Shown piece by piece: positions 7,949-16,552 of a stretch of DNA of 64,000 bases; the first letter of the stretch is position 1; every line of letters starts with the position of its first letter. The stretch comes from SSF26 sp037443945 (GTDB taxonomy: Bacteria; Chloroflexota; Anaerolineae; J102), in assembly GCA_037443945.1 (NCBI GenBank), contig JBBINH010000013.1, positions 6,794-70,793 of the forward strand. Direction: 5' to 3'. The notes beneath the pieces are model-generated. The model ran no database searches. It worked only from the letters and a program-made list of their open reading frames with translations, and was not told where the DNA came from. The position numbers and the translations under genes were made by a program.

Positions 7949-9256
7949 ATGGTATCTGCTTCCCCCCATACCCAGAACGGCCCTGCAGAGACGGTCGTGT
8001 TCGCCGACCTCGACGAGGATATGGCCGCCCTGAGCACGATGGCAGCGACGCTTGCCGATCCCCGGCACGATAGCTTTCAGGAACGCATCAACGAAGTCCT
8101 GGATCGGATTGCCTGGAGCAAGAGCCTGAATGCCTACTACTACCAGCAACCCGTGGAGGGCCTTGATGGCGCCTGGGTCATCGTCGGTGGCAAGCGTAAG
8201 CTTATGTTCGCCACGTACAGCTATCTGGGGTTGCTCCAACATCCGGACATCATCCGGGCGGCGCAGGAGGCCACGGCCCGCTACGGCGCCGGCACCCATG
8301 GCGTGCGGCTCCTGGGCGGTACCCTGGACCTTCATCTGGAACTGGAGGCGACCATTGCCCGCTTCCACGGCCGCGAGGCGGCGATCGTGTACTCTTCCGG
8401 TTATGTGACCAATCTGGCCACCATCTCAACCCTGGTGGGCAAAGGTGATTGGGTTATCTCCGACAAGTGGAATCACGCCAGCATCGTGGACGGTTGCCTG
8501 TTGGCCCGGGGCGAATTTGTGCGCTTTCGGCATAACGACATGGAGGACCTGGAACGCCGTCTGCGCCAGGCCCCGGCGCGGGCGGGTAAGCTCGTCGTGG
8601 CCGATGCCGTCTTCAGCATGGACGGCGACATCTTCAATCTGCCCGATGCGGTGGCGCTGTGTCGGAAATACGGCGCCCGCCTGATGATCGACGAGGCCCA
8701 TAGCCTGGGCGTCCTGGGTGCCACCGGTCACGGCATCGAAGAGCACTTCGGCATGCCCGGGGTCATCGATATCAAGATGGGGACCCTCAGCAAGACCATC
8801 CCCGGTATCGGCGGCTATATCGCCGGCAGCAGTGATCTGATCGCCTTTCTCAAGCACTCGGCCCGCGGCTTTGTCTTTTCGGCGGCGTTGCCGCCGGCGG
8901 TGACGGCGGCCTGCACGGCTGCGTTCGGCGTCATCGAGCGCGAAGGGGCGGAGCGCAACCGGATTTTGCAGCGGAATGTGCGCTACTTTTTGGACGGCCT
9001 CAAGGCCCTGGGCTTCGATACGGGGGTGAGTGTAACGCCGATTGTGCCGATCATGACCTGGGATGACGACCGCGCCATGCTGATGACCCGCTACTGCCAG
9101 GAAAACGGCGTTTTTGTCCTGCCTGTGCTGTCGCCGGCCGTTCCACCCGGCAGCAGCCGGCTGCGTGCCAATGTCACGGCGGCCCACACCATCGCCGATA
9201 TCGACTTTGCCCTGGCGGTGTTTGCCCAGGCCGGCCGTGAAGTCGGTCTGATCTGA
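7949..9256 (+). CDS. PLP-dependent alpha-oxoamine synthase (2-amino-3-ketobutyrate CoA ligase / serine palmitoyltransferase-like)
   Basis: A 435-residue fold-type I PLP enzyme that condenses an amino acid with an acyl-CoA. Signatures are the glycine-rich GAGTHGVRLLGGT region, the PLP aspartate in DEAHSLGVLGATGHG and the Schiff-base lysine in GTLSKTIPGIGGY. The N-terminal extension of about 50 residues (up to the first core helix) is longer than in BioF or KBL and resembles serine palmitoyltransferase-like members, so sphingoid-base synthesis is one possibility. The exact acyl-CoA and amino acid are not evident. AGGAG at 7936-7940 fixes the ATG. No related neighbour helps. Confidence 0.85.
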   Translation: MVSASPHTQNGPAETVVFADLDEDMAALSTMAATLADPRHDSFQERINEVLDRIAWSKSLNAYYYQQPVEGLDGAWVIVGGKRKLMFATYSYLGLLQHPDIIRAAQEATARYGAGTHGVRLLGGTLDLHLELEATIARFHGREAAIVYSSGYVTNLATISTLVGKGDWVISDKWNHASIVDGCLLARGEFVRFRHNDMEDLERRLRQAPARAGKLVVADAVFSMDGDIFNLPDAVALCRKYGARLMIDEAHSLGVLGATGHGIEEHFGMPGVIDIKMGTLSKTIPGIGGYIAGSSDLIAFLKHSARGFVFSAALPPAVTAACTAAFGVIEREGAERNRILQRNVRYFLDGLKALGFDTGVSVTPIVPIMTWDDDRAMLMTRYCQENGVFVLPVLSPAVPPGSSRLRANVTAAHTIADIDFALAVFAQAGREVGLI

Positions 9257-9321
9257 CAGGACGCGCACCAGGCTCTCGGCCGAAACAGGCGCCGGGGAGT
9301 CCTCGCCGGCGCCTGGGCAGC

Positions 9322-9350
9322 TTGACAAGGCGACACCGGGCCGTTATAGT
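9322..9350 (+). promoter_or_regulatory. Promoter of the argG leader
   Basis: TTGACA (perfect -35) and TATAGT (five of six) are separated by 17 bases. The ATG of an arginine-rich small reading frame begins six bases after the -10 box, so transcription should start at that ATG. Confidence 0.75.
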
Positions 9351-9356
9351 GCAGCC

Positions 9357-9416
9357 ATGATTGCGTTACGGCGCAGGCGTTTTTCCGGCGGGATAAGCGA
9401 GGGCCGTTCGGCCTGA
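9357..9416 (+). CDS. Putative arginine-rich leader peptide of argG (19 aa)
   Basis: The small frame encodes 19 residues, MIALRRRRFSGGISEGRSA, with four consecutive arginine codons (CGG CGC AGG CGT) at residues 5-8 and a fifth arginine at 17. It lies between a consensus promoter and a terminator-like hairpin in front of argG, the layout of an amino-acid attenuation leader. The start codon coincides with the predicted transcript start, so it would be translated as a leaderless message. The sequence around its stop codon (GCCTGAAAC, 9411-9419) is repeated at the 5' arm of the terminator (9450-9458), so translation to the end could affect which arm pairs. Confidence 0.6.
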   Translation: MIALRRRRFSGGISEGRSA

Positions 9417-9453
9417 AACACCCGCTCGCGCCTGTGCCCTGCTTTTCCCGCCT

Positions 9454-9487
9454 GAAACCACGATGACCGTCATCGTGGTTTCTTTTT
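9454..9487 (+). terminator. Rho-independent terminator/attenuator upstream of argG
   Basis: GAAACCACGATGA (9454-9466) and its exact complement (9470-9482) form a 13-bp stem with a three-base loop followed by five T. It ends about 20 bases before the argG start and downstream of the promoter, so it would cause premature termination inside the argG leader. Confidence 0.8.
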
Positions 9488-9507
9488 GCCCAGCTCAGGA
9501 GTTGCTT

Positions 9508-10776
9508 ATGTCGATCCAGCGCCCACCCGTGCAAAAAGTGGCCCTGGCTTATTCCGGGGGCCTCGATACCTCGGTCATCGTGCCCTGGTTGCGCCACCAT
9601 TACGGTTGCGAGGTCATTTGCTTTTGCGCCAATCTGGGTCAGGAGGAGGAGCTGTCGGGCCTGGAGGCCAAAGCCATCGCCTCCGGCGCCAGCAAGTTTA
9701 TCCTCGAAGACCTGCGTCTGGAGTTCCTCACCGATTACGTCTTTCCTACCATCCAGGCTGGCGCCATCTACGAGCGCAAGTACCTGCTGGGCACCTCGAT
9801 GGCACGGCCCCTCATCGCCAAGCGGCTGGTGGAGATCGCCGAAATGGAAGGTTGCGATGCCGTAGCCCACGGCGCTACCGGCAAGGGTAACGACCAGGTC
9901 CGCTTTGAGCTGACCATCATGGCCCTCAACCCGCGCCTGCGGATCATCGCCCCCTGGCGGGAATGGGAAATCCGCAGCCGCAAGGACGCGCTCGATTACG
10001 CAGCCGAACACCATGTCCCGGTGACGGCCACGGAGAAATCCATTTACAGCCGCGACCGCAATCTGTTCCACCTCAGCCACGAAGGCGGCCCCCTGGAAGA
10101 CCCCTGGAATGAGCCGGAAGAGTCGGTCTATCAGCTCACCACGGCGCCGGAAAAGGCGCCCGACCAGCCCGAGTACCTGGAGATCGACTTCAAAGAAGGG
10201 ATTCCCATCCGCATCAACGGCATTGCCCACGGTCCGTTGGGCATTATGGAGGAGCTCAACCGCATCGGCGCCCGCCATGGGATCGGCCGCGTCGATCTGG
10301 TCGAAAACCGGCTGGTGGGCATGAAATCGCGCGGGGTCTATGAGACGCCCGGCGGCACCCTGCTCCACGAAGCCCATGCCGCCCTGGAGCAGATCTGCCT
10401 GGACAAAGAGACCCTGCATTACAAGCAGTTGATCGGTCTCAAATACGCCGAGCTGGTCTACAACGGCCAGTGGTTCACACCGCTGCGCGAGGCCTTCGAC
10501 GCCTTTGTCCGCACCACCGAGAAAACCATCACCGGCACGGTGCGCCTCAAGCTGTATAAGGGCAATGTCATCCTGGTCGGCCGGAAAAGCCCCTATAGCC
10601 TGTACCGCGAAGATTACGTCACCTTCGGCGAGGACGATGTCTATAACCAAAAAGACGCCGAAGGCTTTATCAAGCTCTTCGGTTTGCCGTTGAAGGTTCA
10701 GGCCCTCCTCGCAATCGAGGGCGGTGGCCTCCCGCACTATCGCTCGCCCGACTACGGTGCCTTCAAGCGGGACTGA
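9508..10776 (+). CDS. argG: Argininosuccinate synthase
   Basis: Joins citrulline and aspartate with ATP to argininosuccinate in arginine synthesis. The 422-residue protein has the PP-loop AYSGGLDTS near its N-terminus and the GATGKGNDQVRFE motif near residue 120, both diagnostic. AGGAG at 9497-9501 fixes ATG 9508; an upstream ATG at 9463 lies inside the terminator hairpin and is rejected. No other arg gene is adjacent. Expression is probably controlled by the leader peptide and hairpin upstream. Its stop directly abuts the stop of the convergent DUF1015 gene without a spacer. Confidence 0.97.
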   Translation: MSIQRPPVQKVALAYSGGLDTSVIVPWLRHHYGCEVICFCANLGQEEELSGLEAKAIASGASKFILEDLRLEFLTDYVFPTIQAGAIYERKYLLGTSMARPLIAKRLVEIAEMEGCDAVAHGATGKGNDQVRFELTIMALNPRLRIIAPWREWEIRSRKDALDYAAEHHVPVTATEKSIYSRDRNLFHLSHEGGPLEDPWNEPEESVYQLTTAPEKAPDQPEYLEIDFKEGIPIRINGIAHGPLGIMEELNRIGARHGIGRVDLVENRLVGMKSRGVYETPGGTLLHEAHAALEQICLDKETLHYKQLIGLKYAELVYNGQWFTPLREAFDAFVRTTEKTITGTVRLKLYKGNVILVGRKSPYSLYREDYVTFGEDDVYNQKDAEGFIKLFGLPLKVQALLAIEGGGLPHYRSPDYGAFKRD

Positions 10777-12069
10777 TCAATCCGGTTGCAATGGCCCCGC
10801 CTGATAGAACACCAGCCCCGACGGCAGCTTGGGGTAAAAATAGGTGGATTTGGGCGGGGCCACACAGCCGGCATCGGCCAGCGCCCGCAATTGGGCCAGG
10901 GACGTCGGCGTGGTCAGAAAAGCCGCCACAGCGCCGCCCCGGCGCACATGGGCGATGGCGCCGCGGGCATCGGCGGTGAATTGCAGTTGCGCCTTCTGCA
11001 TGGCCGGATCGTGTGCGACCCCGAAATGAGGTTCCAAGATCAGCGCCTGGAGGATGGCCGTCGGCAACGCCGCCACAGGTTCGGGATACGCGGCGAGTGA
11101 GACCCGGCGTTGGGCCGAATGCGGCCGCAGCCGCAAAAGCTGCGGTTCCTGTCCGGCCAGGACCAGACCGAAGACGGGAGTGCCGGGCGCTTCCCGCTCG
11201 ATGGCCCTGATCAGAGCGGCATCATCGGCCAGAGGCATCCGGTCGAAATCGGCCGTCAAGGCGTCGAGCAACGCCTCCGGAACCGCCGCCTGAACGACCA
11301 GACGGTGGGTGGGCAAGATGACCACCCCGGGGTCTTCCAGGGCCGTCACATAGGCCAGACAGAAGTCGTGGGCCGCGTCGGTTGTGGCGGGGCTTTGTGC
11401 TTGCCGCCAGGCCCGGTAGGCCAGGGCCGTTTCATAGCGATGATGACCGTCGGCCACATAGAGGGTGCGATCCCTCAGCAAGGCACACAGCTCCGCCAGC
11501 AGGGTCGGATCGCTTTCCCGCCACAGGGCATGTTCGGTCCCTTCCGCATCGCGATAGACTAGGTCGGGGGGCCGCGCCATCGCCCTCTGGAGCTGCGCGC
11601 GCAGGGTCCCGTCGGGGTCGGGGGCCAGGGTGAAGATGGGGCTATCTTGCCAGCCGATGGCCTTGAGCAGGGCGAGGCGGTCGGCTTTGGCCTGGGGAAA
11701 CGTACGCTCGTGAGGCAGGATGCCCTCGCCCCATGGCGCCAACCGCAAGGCCGCGATCAAGCCGCGACGCACCAGGTCCCGGCCGTCGGGTAAGCGAAAG
11801 CGCTGCTGCAGCAGATAGAGCGACGGCGTTTCGTCCTGGCGGACAACCCCTTCCGTTTGCCAGCGACGCAGTTGCGCGGCCGCATGGGCATAGGCCCCTG
11901 ACCCGGCTTCGGGGCGGGGCAGGATGAGATGAACCACATTGTGAGGGTGGCGGACGGCCAGGGCCTCCCGTTCCTGGGCATTGATGACGTCGTAAGGAGG
12001 CGCCAGAAGAACCTCGATGCGCTCTGAGGCCGTGTAACGCCAGCCGCGAAAAGCACGAAGGATGGCCAT
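10777..12069 (-). CDS. DUF1015 family protein (SerK-like fold)
   Basis: A 430-residue DUF1015 protein. The family signature VADGHHRYETAL is clear in the middle, with the N-terminal APPYDVINAQE segment and the PHERTFPQAKADRL motif. Some family members are ADP-dependent serine kinases, but I cannot tell whether this one is. ATG 12069 shares its A with the stop codon of the upstream gene (TAATG), so the two are translationally coupled. The longer frame upstream overlaps that gene and is rejected. Confidence 0.85.
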   Translation of the reverse strand: MAILRAFRGWRYTASERIEVLLAPPYDVINAQEREALAVRHPHNVVHLILPRPEAGSGAYAHAAAQLRRWQTEGVVRQDETPSLYLLQQRFRLPDGRDLVRRGLIAALRLAPWGEGILPHERTFPQAKADRLALLKAIGWQDSPIFTLAPDPDGTLRAQLQRAMARPPDLVYRDAEGTEHALWRESDPTLLAELCALLRDRTLYVADGHHRYETALAYRAWRQAQSPATTDAAHDFCLAYVTALEDPGVVILPTHRLVVQAAVPEALLDALTADFDRMPLADDAALIRAIEREAPGTPVFGLVLAGQEPQLLRLRPHSAQRRVSLAAYPEPVAALPTAILQALILEPHFGVAHDPAMQKAQLQFTADARGAIAHVRRGGAVAAFLTTPTSLAQLRALADAGCVAPPKSTYFYPKLPSGLVFYQAGPLQPD

Positions 12070-13247
12070 TACAATCCCAGGGGCTGTCCGACCAGATGGG
12101 TGGGTTGACGATGGATGGGACGATAGCCCTGTGCGGCCAGCTCCGGTGTGGGCGCACAGGCTTCGTCGGGTTTGTCGGAAAAGGATGTGAGCACGGCCCC
12201 ACGAGCCTGTAACCAGCGACAGACATCCCACACTTCCCGGGTCAGACAGATTTCCTCGCGCAAGCGCACCTCTTCCGGTGTGTCATCGGGCAGGTGACCC
12301 ATGCGGGCGACGGCGGCCAGATACTCGTACCGACGGAAGTCCTTGAAGGGCGTGGGATCGTTTCGGCGATGGGCCTGGTACACGGCATCATGGACGGCCG
12401 CTAATGCCGGCGGCAGGTCGGCTGCCATGAGCTGAACCTGGTTGATGAAGGCGATGAAATCGGGTATAGCGCCGGAGCGGTAATCGCGACGCAGGCCCTC
12501 CAGCCGAATGACACCGGCGCCGGTCATCAGGCAGATGTAGGCCAGATAATCCTGGTTGTCGGCGGTCAGATTTTTATAGACGGGCTGATTGAGCTCCTCG
12601 TAAATGGCGGCAAAGGTCTCCCAGGGGATCGTCGTCCCCAGGGTCTTGAGCACGGTCTGGCGGATGGCCTCCAGCCGGGTGGCGTCGATGGGGCGGTCGT
12701 TACGCCCGCGTGCGCCCAGGGCAGTTTTGTCGATGTCCACGATGACGATGGTGCGCTCATCCAGGGCCAATCCCCGGCCGGGGAGTTGTTCCAGCCAGTC
12801 GGCCAGGCTTTGCCAGCGATTGGCGATGAAGATATCCTCCTGCCAGTGGCTGATGGGCCGCTGGCTGGGCACGTCGGCGCCGATGAAGGCCGCCCCGCGC
12901 CAGCCGGTGGTGGTCGTCAGCAGGGTGAAGGCGCCGCCGTCGTTGCCGATGGTGTCGCCGATGACGAGCAGTTCGCTGGGTTCAACGCCGGGCGCCTGCA
13001 GGCTGTGAAACCGCCGCAGGATCCACACGGCCACACGGGCATATTGGGGTTCGCGCTTGCGCACGATCGCCGGGCCGGCCAGACCCATCTCGCGCCAGGC
13101 CGTGCTGACGCCGGGCACGCGCGGGTCAAAGGGTTCCAACCGTCGATAGACGACAAAATCGCCGAGCAGATGAGAGAGGGAAACAAGGGCAGCCATGATG
13201 AGAACGATGGGGGGAACGGGGGGAACGGGGGAAACAAAGTCAAACAT
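12069..13247 (-). CDS. HAD-like protein with apparently permuted motifs
   Basis: A 392-residue protein with hydrolase motifs of the haloacid dehalogenase superfamily in an unusual order. A nucleophile motif DIDKT (DxDxT) sits at residues 171-175 and a motif-II-like LTSFSDKP only at 353-360, close to the C-terminus, with nothing left to supply motifs III and IV. Both are seen instead in the N-terminal half: a lysine in VRKREP (K64) and VIGDTIGNDGGAF (GDxxxND, 97-103). The protein could be a circularly permuted phosphatase. The start overlaps the asd stop by eight bases (ATGTTTGA); ATG 13196 is an alternative that drops a proline-rich start encoded by a small G-rich repeat. Substrate unknown. 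Confidence 0.6.
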   Translation of the reverse strand: MFDFVSPVPPVPPIVLIMAALVSLSHLLGDFVVYRRLEPFDPRVPGVSTAWREMGLAGPAIVRKREPQYARVAVWILRRFHSLQAPGVEPSELLVIGDTIGNDGGAFTLLTTTTGWRGAAFIGADVPSQRPISHWQEDIFIANRWQSLADWLEQLPGRGLALDERTIVIVDIDKTALGARGRNDRPIDATRLEAIRQTVLKTLGTTIPWETFAAIYEELNQPVYKNLTADNQDYLAYICLMTGAGVIRLEGLRRDYRSGAIPDFIAFINQVQLMAADLPPALAAVHDAVYQAHRRNDPTPFKDFRRYEYLAAVARMGHLPDDTPEEVRLREEICLTREVWDVCRWLQARGAVLTSFSDKPDEACAPTPELAAQGYRPIHRQPTHLVGQPLGL

Positions 13248-14301
13248 CGATCAGGCCCTGATGGACCATGAACTCGGCATTGAGGATGGAGCCGCCGGCC
13301 GCGCCGCGGATGGTGTTGTGACCGAGGAGACTGAAGCGCCAGTCGAAGAGGTTGCAGGGGCGGATACGGCCTACAACCGTGGCCATGCCGTTGCCGGCCA
13401 TGCGGTCAAGCCGCGGTTGCGGCCGGTTGGTCGCCTCCATAACGACGACGGCCGGATCGGGAGCGCTGGGTAACCGCAGCTCTTGCGGCAAGCGCCGATA
13501 GCAGCGGAAGGCCATGAGCAGGTCATCGCGGGTGGCCGTTTGGCGCAGGGCCACCGAGACGGCCTCGTAATGACCGTCGATGACCGGTACCCGATGGCAG
13601 TGGGCGCTGATTTTCATATCGGCCGGCCGCACGATGCCATCGCTCAGGGTACCCATGATTTTGAGAGGTTCGGTCTGGACTTTCTCTTCTTCGCCGTAGG
13701 AATGGGGCAGGATGTTGTCGATGAGATCGAGAGAGGGCACACCGGGATACCCGGCGCCCGAAGCCGCCTGGAGGGTGGCCACAAAAACCCGCTCAACGCC
13801 AAAGGCCAGATGGAGGGGATGCAGGGCGCCGACGAGATGGGTAGCGGTACAATTCGCATTGCAAACGATAAAGCCTTCCCAGCCGCGGCGGGCCTGTTGG
13901 ACGCGCACGAGTTCCAGATGATCCGGGTTGATCTCGGTCACCACCAGGGGTACATCCGGCTCCATGCGGTGGGCCGAGGCATTGGAAAAAATGTAATGAC
14001 CTGCTGCGGCCAGTTGCGGCTCCAGCCCGGCGGCTTCGTCGGCGGGCAGGGCCGAGAAGAGGATCTGCGCCGTAATGCCGCCGGGTTGGCCCAGCTTCAC
14101 TGGCATGGCGGCGATCGCAGAGGGGAGCGGGGTCTCGAGCACCCAGTTGACGGCTTCGCCGTAACGCTTGCCGGCCGAGCGCTCGGAGGCAAGGAGATCG
14201 GTGATGCGGAACCAGGGATGATGCGCCAGAAGCGCGACAAAACGTTGGCCTACGGCGCCGGTCGCACCGAGAACACCGACGGGGATAGGATGGTGAGGCA
14301 T
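13240..14301 (-). CDS. asd: Aspartate-semialdehyde dehydrogenase, archaeal/fungal type
   Basis: Reduces aspartyl phosphate to aspartate semialdehyde for lysine, threonine and methionine synthesis. The 353-residue protein has the nucleotide-binding GVLGATGAVGQRF, the catalytic cysteine in CNANCTATHL and the active-site histidine region SAHCHRVPVIDGH. These are diagnostic of the archaeal/fungal branch rather than the classical bacterial one. AGGAG (14310-14314) precedes ATG 14301. It is first in a minus-strand operon with the HAD-like and DUF1015 genes. Confidence 0.95.
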   Translation of the reverse strand: MPHHPIPVGVLGATGAVGQRFVALLAHHPWFRITDLLASERSAGKRYGEAVNWVLETPLPSAIAAMPVKLGQPGGITAQILFSALPADEAAGLEPQLAAAGHYIFSNASAHRMEPDVPLVVTEINPDHLELVRVQQARRGWEGFIVCNANCTATHLVGALHPLHLAFGVERVFVATLQAASGAGYPGVPSLDLIDNILPHSYGEEEKVQTEPLKIMGTLSDGIVRPADMKISAHCHRVPVIDGHYEAVSVALRQTATRDDLLMAFRCYRRLPQELRLPSAPDPAVVVMEATNRPQPRLDRMAGNGMATVVGRIRPCNLFDWRFSLLGHNTIRGAAGGSILNAEFMVHQGLIDV

Positions 14302-14339
14302 AGCGACAACTCCTAAAACCGAGAAAGAGTCGAACTTGG

Positions 14340-14368
14340 AGTATAGCCGTACAAAGCCAATTCGTCCA
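14340..14368 (-). promoter_or_regulatory. Promoter of asd
   Basis: On the minus strand TGGACG (14368-14363) and TATACT (14345-14340) are 17 bases apart; the start codon follows about 40 bases downstream. The remaining 130 bases of this intergenic region hold nothing else I recognise apart from the promoter on the other strand. Confidence 0.5.
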
Positions 14369-14500
14369 GATGAGCGCCGGACACCTACGCGCCCCTATCC
14401 TTGCCCGGCAGCACCGACGAGGGACTCGACCACAGCTACGTTCCCGATTGCGCACTGGCCCGCACCTGCCACCTCGGGCCACTGCGCAGCCTCGGCATTG

Positions 14501-14530
14501 TTGACCGATTTCCCCGGTAGCGATTACCAT
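14501..14530 (+). promoter_or_regulatory. Promoter of the polyprenyl synthase gene
   Basis: TTGACC at 14501-14506 and TACCAT at 14525-14530 are 18 bases apart, with the ATG about 35 bases downstream. The -10 matches only four of six positions. Confidence 0.4.
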
Positions 14531-14564
14531 CGGTTTTATCCCTCAGGTCTCGAACGGCTTTGCG

Positions 14565-15536
14565 ATGTCTTTTGCTTCGGCCCAGGCGCTGGTGGCCGCC
14601 GAGCTGGCCGCCGTCGAACAGCTCATCGTGCAACGGATCGGGAGTGCTTACGCGCCCTTGACCGAGGCGCTGCAGAATTTGGTGCGCAGCGGTGGCAAGC
14701 GGGTGCGACCGACCCTGGCCCTGCTGGCCGCCCGTTTCTACCCTCCGGCGTCGTCCAAAGCGCTCCTCTGCCTGGCCGCCGCCATCGAGGCTCTGCATAC
14801 GGCTACCCTGATCCACGATGATGTCATCGACGGTGCGCTCCTGCGCCGAGGGCAGTCGACCCTCAATGCCGTATGGACGCCGGCCGGCACGGTCATGGCC
14901 GGCAACTACCTGTTTGCCCGTGCCGCTGCTCTGGCCGCCGAGACCGGTCATCCCCGCGTGATCCGGCTTTTTGCCGAGACGCTGAACACGATTGTCGACG
15001 GCGAACTGCGCCAGGCCTTTGCCGTGCGCGATTGGGGTCAGCCCAAGGAGCGCTACTACGAGCGCATCTACGGTAAAACGGCGGCCTTGTTCGCCGTAGC
15101 GACCCAGAGTCCGGCCGTGTTGGGCGATGCTCCGTCCGAGGCCGAAGAGGCCCTACGTCGCTACGGTTACCATCTCGGCATGGCCTTTCAAATTGTGGAT
15201 GACATCCTTGATTTTGTGGCCGACGCGAAGACGCTGGGGAAACCCGCCGGATCGGACCTGGCCGCGGGCATTATCACCTTACCGGTGTATTACTACCTGC
15301 AAGACCCGGCGCAACGCGACCGGCTTGTGGCGCTGGCCGAGGAAGCCCGGTCCGGCGAGGCCGTTGTTGCCGAGATGGTGCGGCTTATCCGCGAATCAGA
15401 TGCCATCCCCCAGGCGCAAGCCGAGGCGGAAGCTTTTGCCCGTCAGGCCGTGGCCGAGCTGGCCCTGTTCCCCCCCTCGCCCCATCGGCAGGCGCTGATG
15501 GATATTGCCGAATATGTGGTGGCCCGACCGATGTAG
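14565..15536 (+). CDS. Polyprenyl diphosphate synthase
   Basis: A 323-residue trans-isoprenyl diphosphate synthase. It has GGKRVRP for the IPP site, the first aspartate-rich motif HDDVIDGALLRRG and the second, FQIVDDILDF. The residue five positions before the first motif is alanine, and small residues there generally allow long products, so a C35-C50 menaquinone side chain is more likely than farnesyl diphosphate. It is followed after 15 bases by a glycosyltransferase gene. Quinone supply fits the respiratory cluster downstream. Confidence 0.92.
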   Translation: MSFASAQALVAAELAAVEQLIVQRIGSAYAPLTEALQNLVRSGGKRVRPTLALLAARFYPPASSKALLCLAAAIEALHTATLIHDDVIDGALLRRGQSTLNAVWTPAGTVMAGNYLFARAAALAAETGHPRVIRLFAETLNTIVDGELRQAFAVRDWGQPKERYYERIYGKTAALFAVATQSPAVLGDAPSEAEEALRRYGYHLGMAFQIVDDILDFVADAKTLGKPAGSDLAAGIITLPVYYYLQDPAQRDRLVALAEEARSGEAVVAEMVRLIRESDAIPQAQAEAEAFARQAVAELALFPPSPHRQALMDIAEYVVARPM

Positions 15537-15551
15537 GACGGTCTCTCGGCT

Positions 15552-16481
15552 ATGGCGGCACCTGCTGTTTCCGTCCTGATCGTCTCCTGGAATGTGCGCG
15601 ACTATGTACGGCGGTGTCTGGCCTCATTGGCAGCCGGGGCAGGGGAGTTGAGCTACGAGGTCATCCTCGTGGACAACGCCAGCCACGATGACACCGTGGC
15701 GGCCGTGCGGACGCAATTCCCTGCCGTCCAGGTGATCGCCAACCGCACCAATCGGGGTTTCACTGCCGCCAACAACCAGGCTCTGGCCGTAGCCCGTGGT
15801 GAGTTTCTCTTCCTGCTCAATCCCGATACAGAAGTACAACCCGGCGCTATCGCCGAACTGCATCGCTTCCTGGTCGCCCATCCCGATGTGGGCATTGTCG
15901 GTCCGCGCTTGCTCTATCCCGACGGCAGTCTGCAGTCCAGTCGTCGCCGTTTTCCCACCCTGGTCACCCTCTTTACCGAAAGCACCGTTATCCAGGAGTA
16001 TTGGCCCGGTCTGGCCGTGTTTCGCCACTATACCCTGGCCGATCGACCCGCCGACGAACCGCAGTTGGTGGACTGGGTGGTCGGCGCGGCCATGCTGGTG
16101 CGACGGCAGGTCTACGAGCAGATCGGCGGTCTGGACGAGGGCTTTTTCATGTATGCCGAAGAGATCGATTGGTGTTGGCGGGCACAGGCGGCGGGCTGGA
16201 AAGTGGCCTATGACCCTGCCGCCGTGGTCATCCACCACGAGGCGCGCTCCAGCGAGCAGGTGGTGGCTGCCCGGCTTATCACCTTTTTCCGCAGCCGGGT
16301 GCGCTATGCCCGCAAGTACTACGGCCCCCGTTGGGCCGAGGTGTTGCGCCTGTGGTTGCTGACCACCCTGGCCTGGCAATGGTTGCGCGAGGCCGGTAAA
16401 TGGCTCGTGGGGCACAAGCGTCCGTTGCGGACGGCGCGCATGGCCGCTTTGCGGCAGGCGTTGCGTTCAGGCCTGCACTAA
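15552..16481 (+). CDS. Glycosyltransferase family 2 (rhamnosyltransferase-like)
   Basis: A 309-residue GT-A fold enzyme. It shows the N-terminal VSVLIVSWN strand, DNASHDDT, NRGFTAANNQAL and the nucleotide-sugar/metal motif LLNPDTEV, followed by GGLDEGFFMYAEEIDWCWR, typical of WbbL-like rhamnosyltransferases. The C-terminus has one or two hydrophobic stretches that may touch the membrane. The sugar acceptor is unknown. It is probably co-transcribed with the polyprenyl synthase. Confidence 0.87.
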   Translation: MAAPAVSVLIVSWNVRDYVRRCLASLAAGAGELSYEVILVDNASHDDTVAAVRTQFPAVQVIANRTNRGFTAANNQALAVARGEFLFLLNPDTEVQPGAIAELHRFLVAHPDVGIVGPRLLYPDGSLQSSRRRFPTLVTLFTESTVIQEYWPGLAVFRHYTLADRPADEPQLVDWVVGAAMLVRRQVYEQIGGLDEGFFMYAEEIDWCWRAQAAGWKVAYDPAAVVIHHEARSSEQVVAARLITFFRSRVRYARKYYGPRWAEVLRLWLLTTLAWQWLREAGKWLVGHKRPLRTARMAALRQALRSGLH

Positions 16482-16496
16482 AACCATCAAGGCGTG

Positions 16497-16505
16497 TGTT
16501 ATAAT
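16497..16505 (+). promoter_or_regulatory. Extended -10 promoter of the coiled-coil/selB operon
   Basis: TGTTATAAT is a consensus extended -10 box just after the glycosyltransferase stop. No convincing -35 hexamer is present. Transcription would begin near 16512, about 40 bases before ATG 16553. Confidence 0.55.
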
Positions 16506-16552
16506 TCCCTCTCACATCGGTTTTGTCATCCCCATCTCTCTGTGAACGACCT

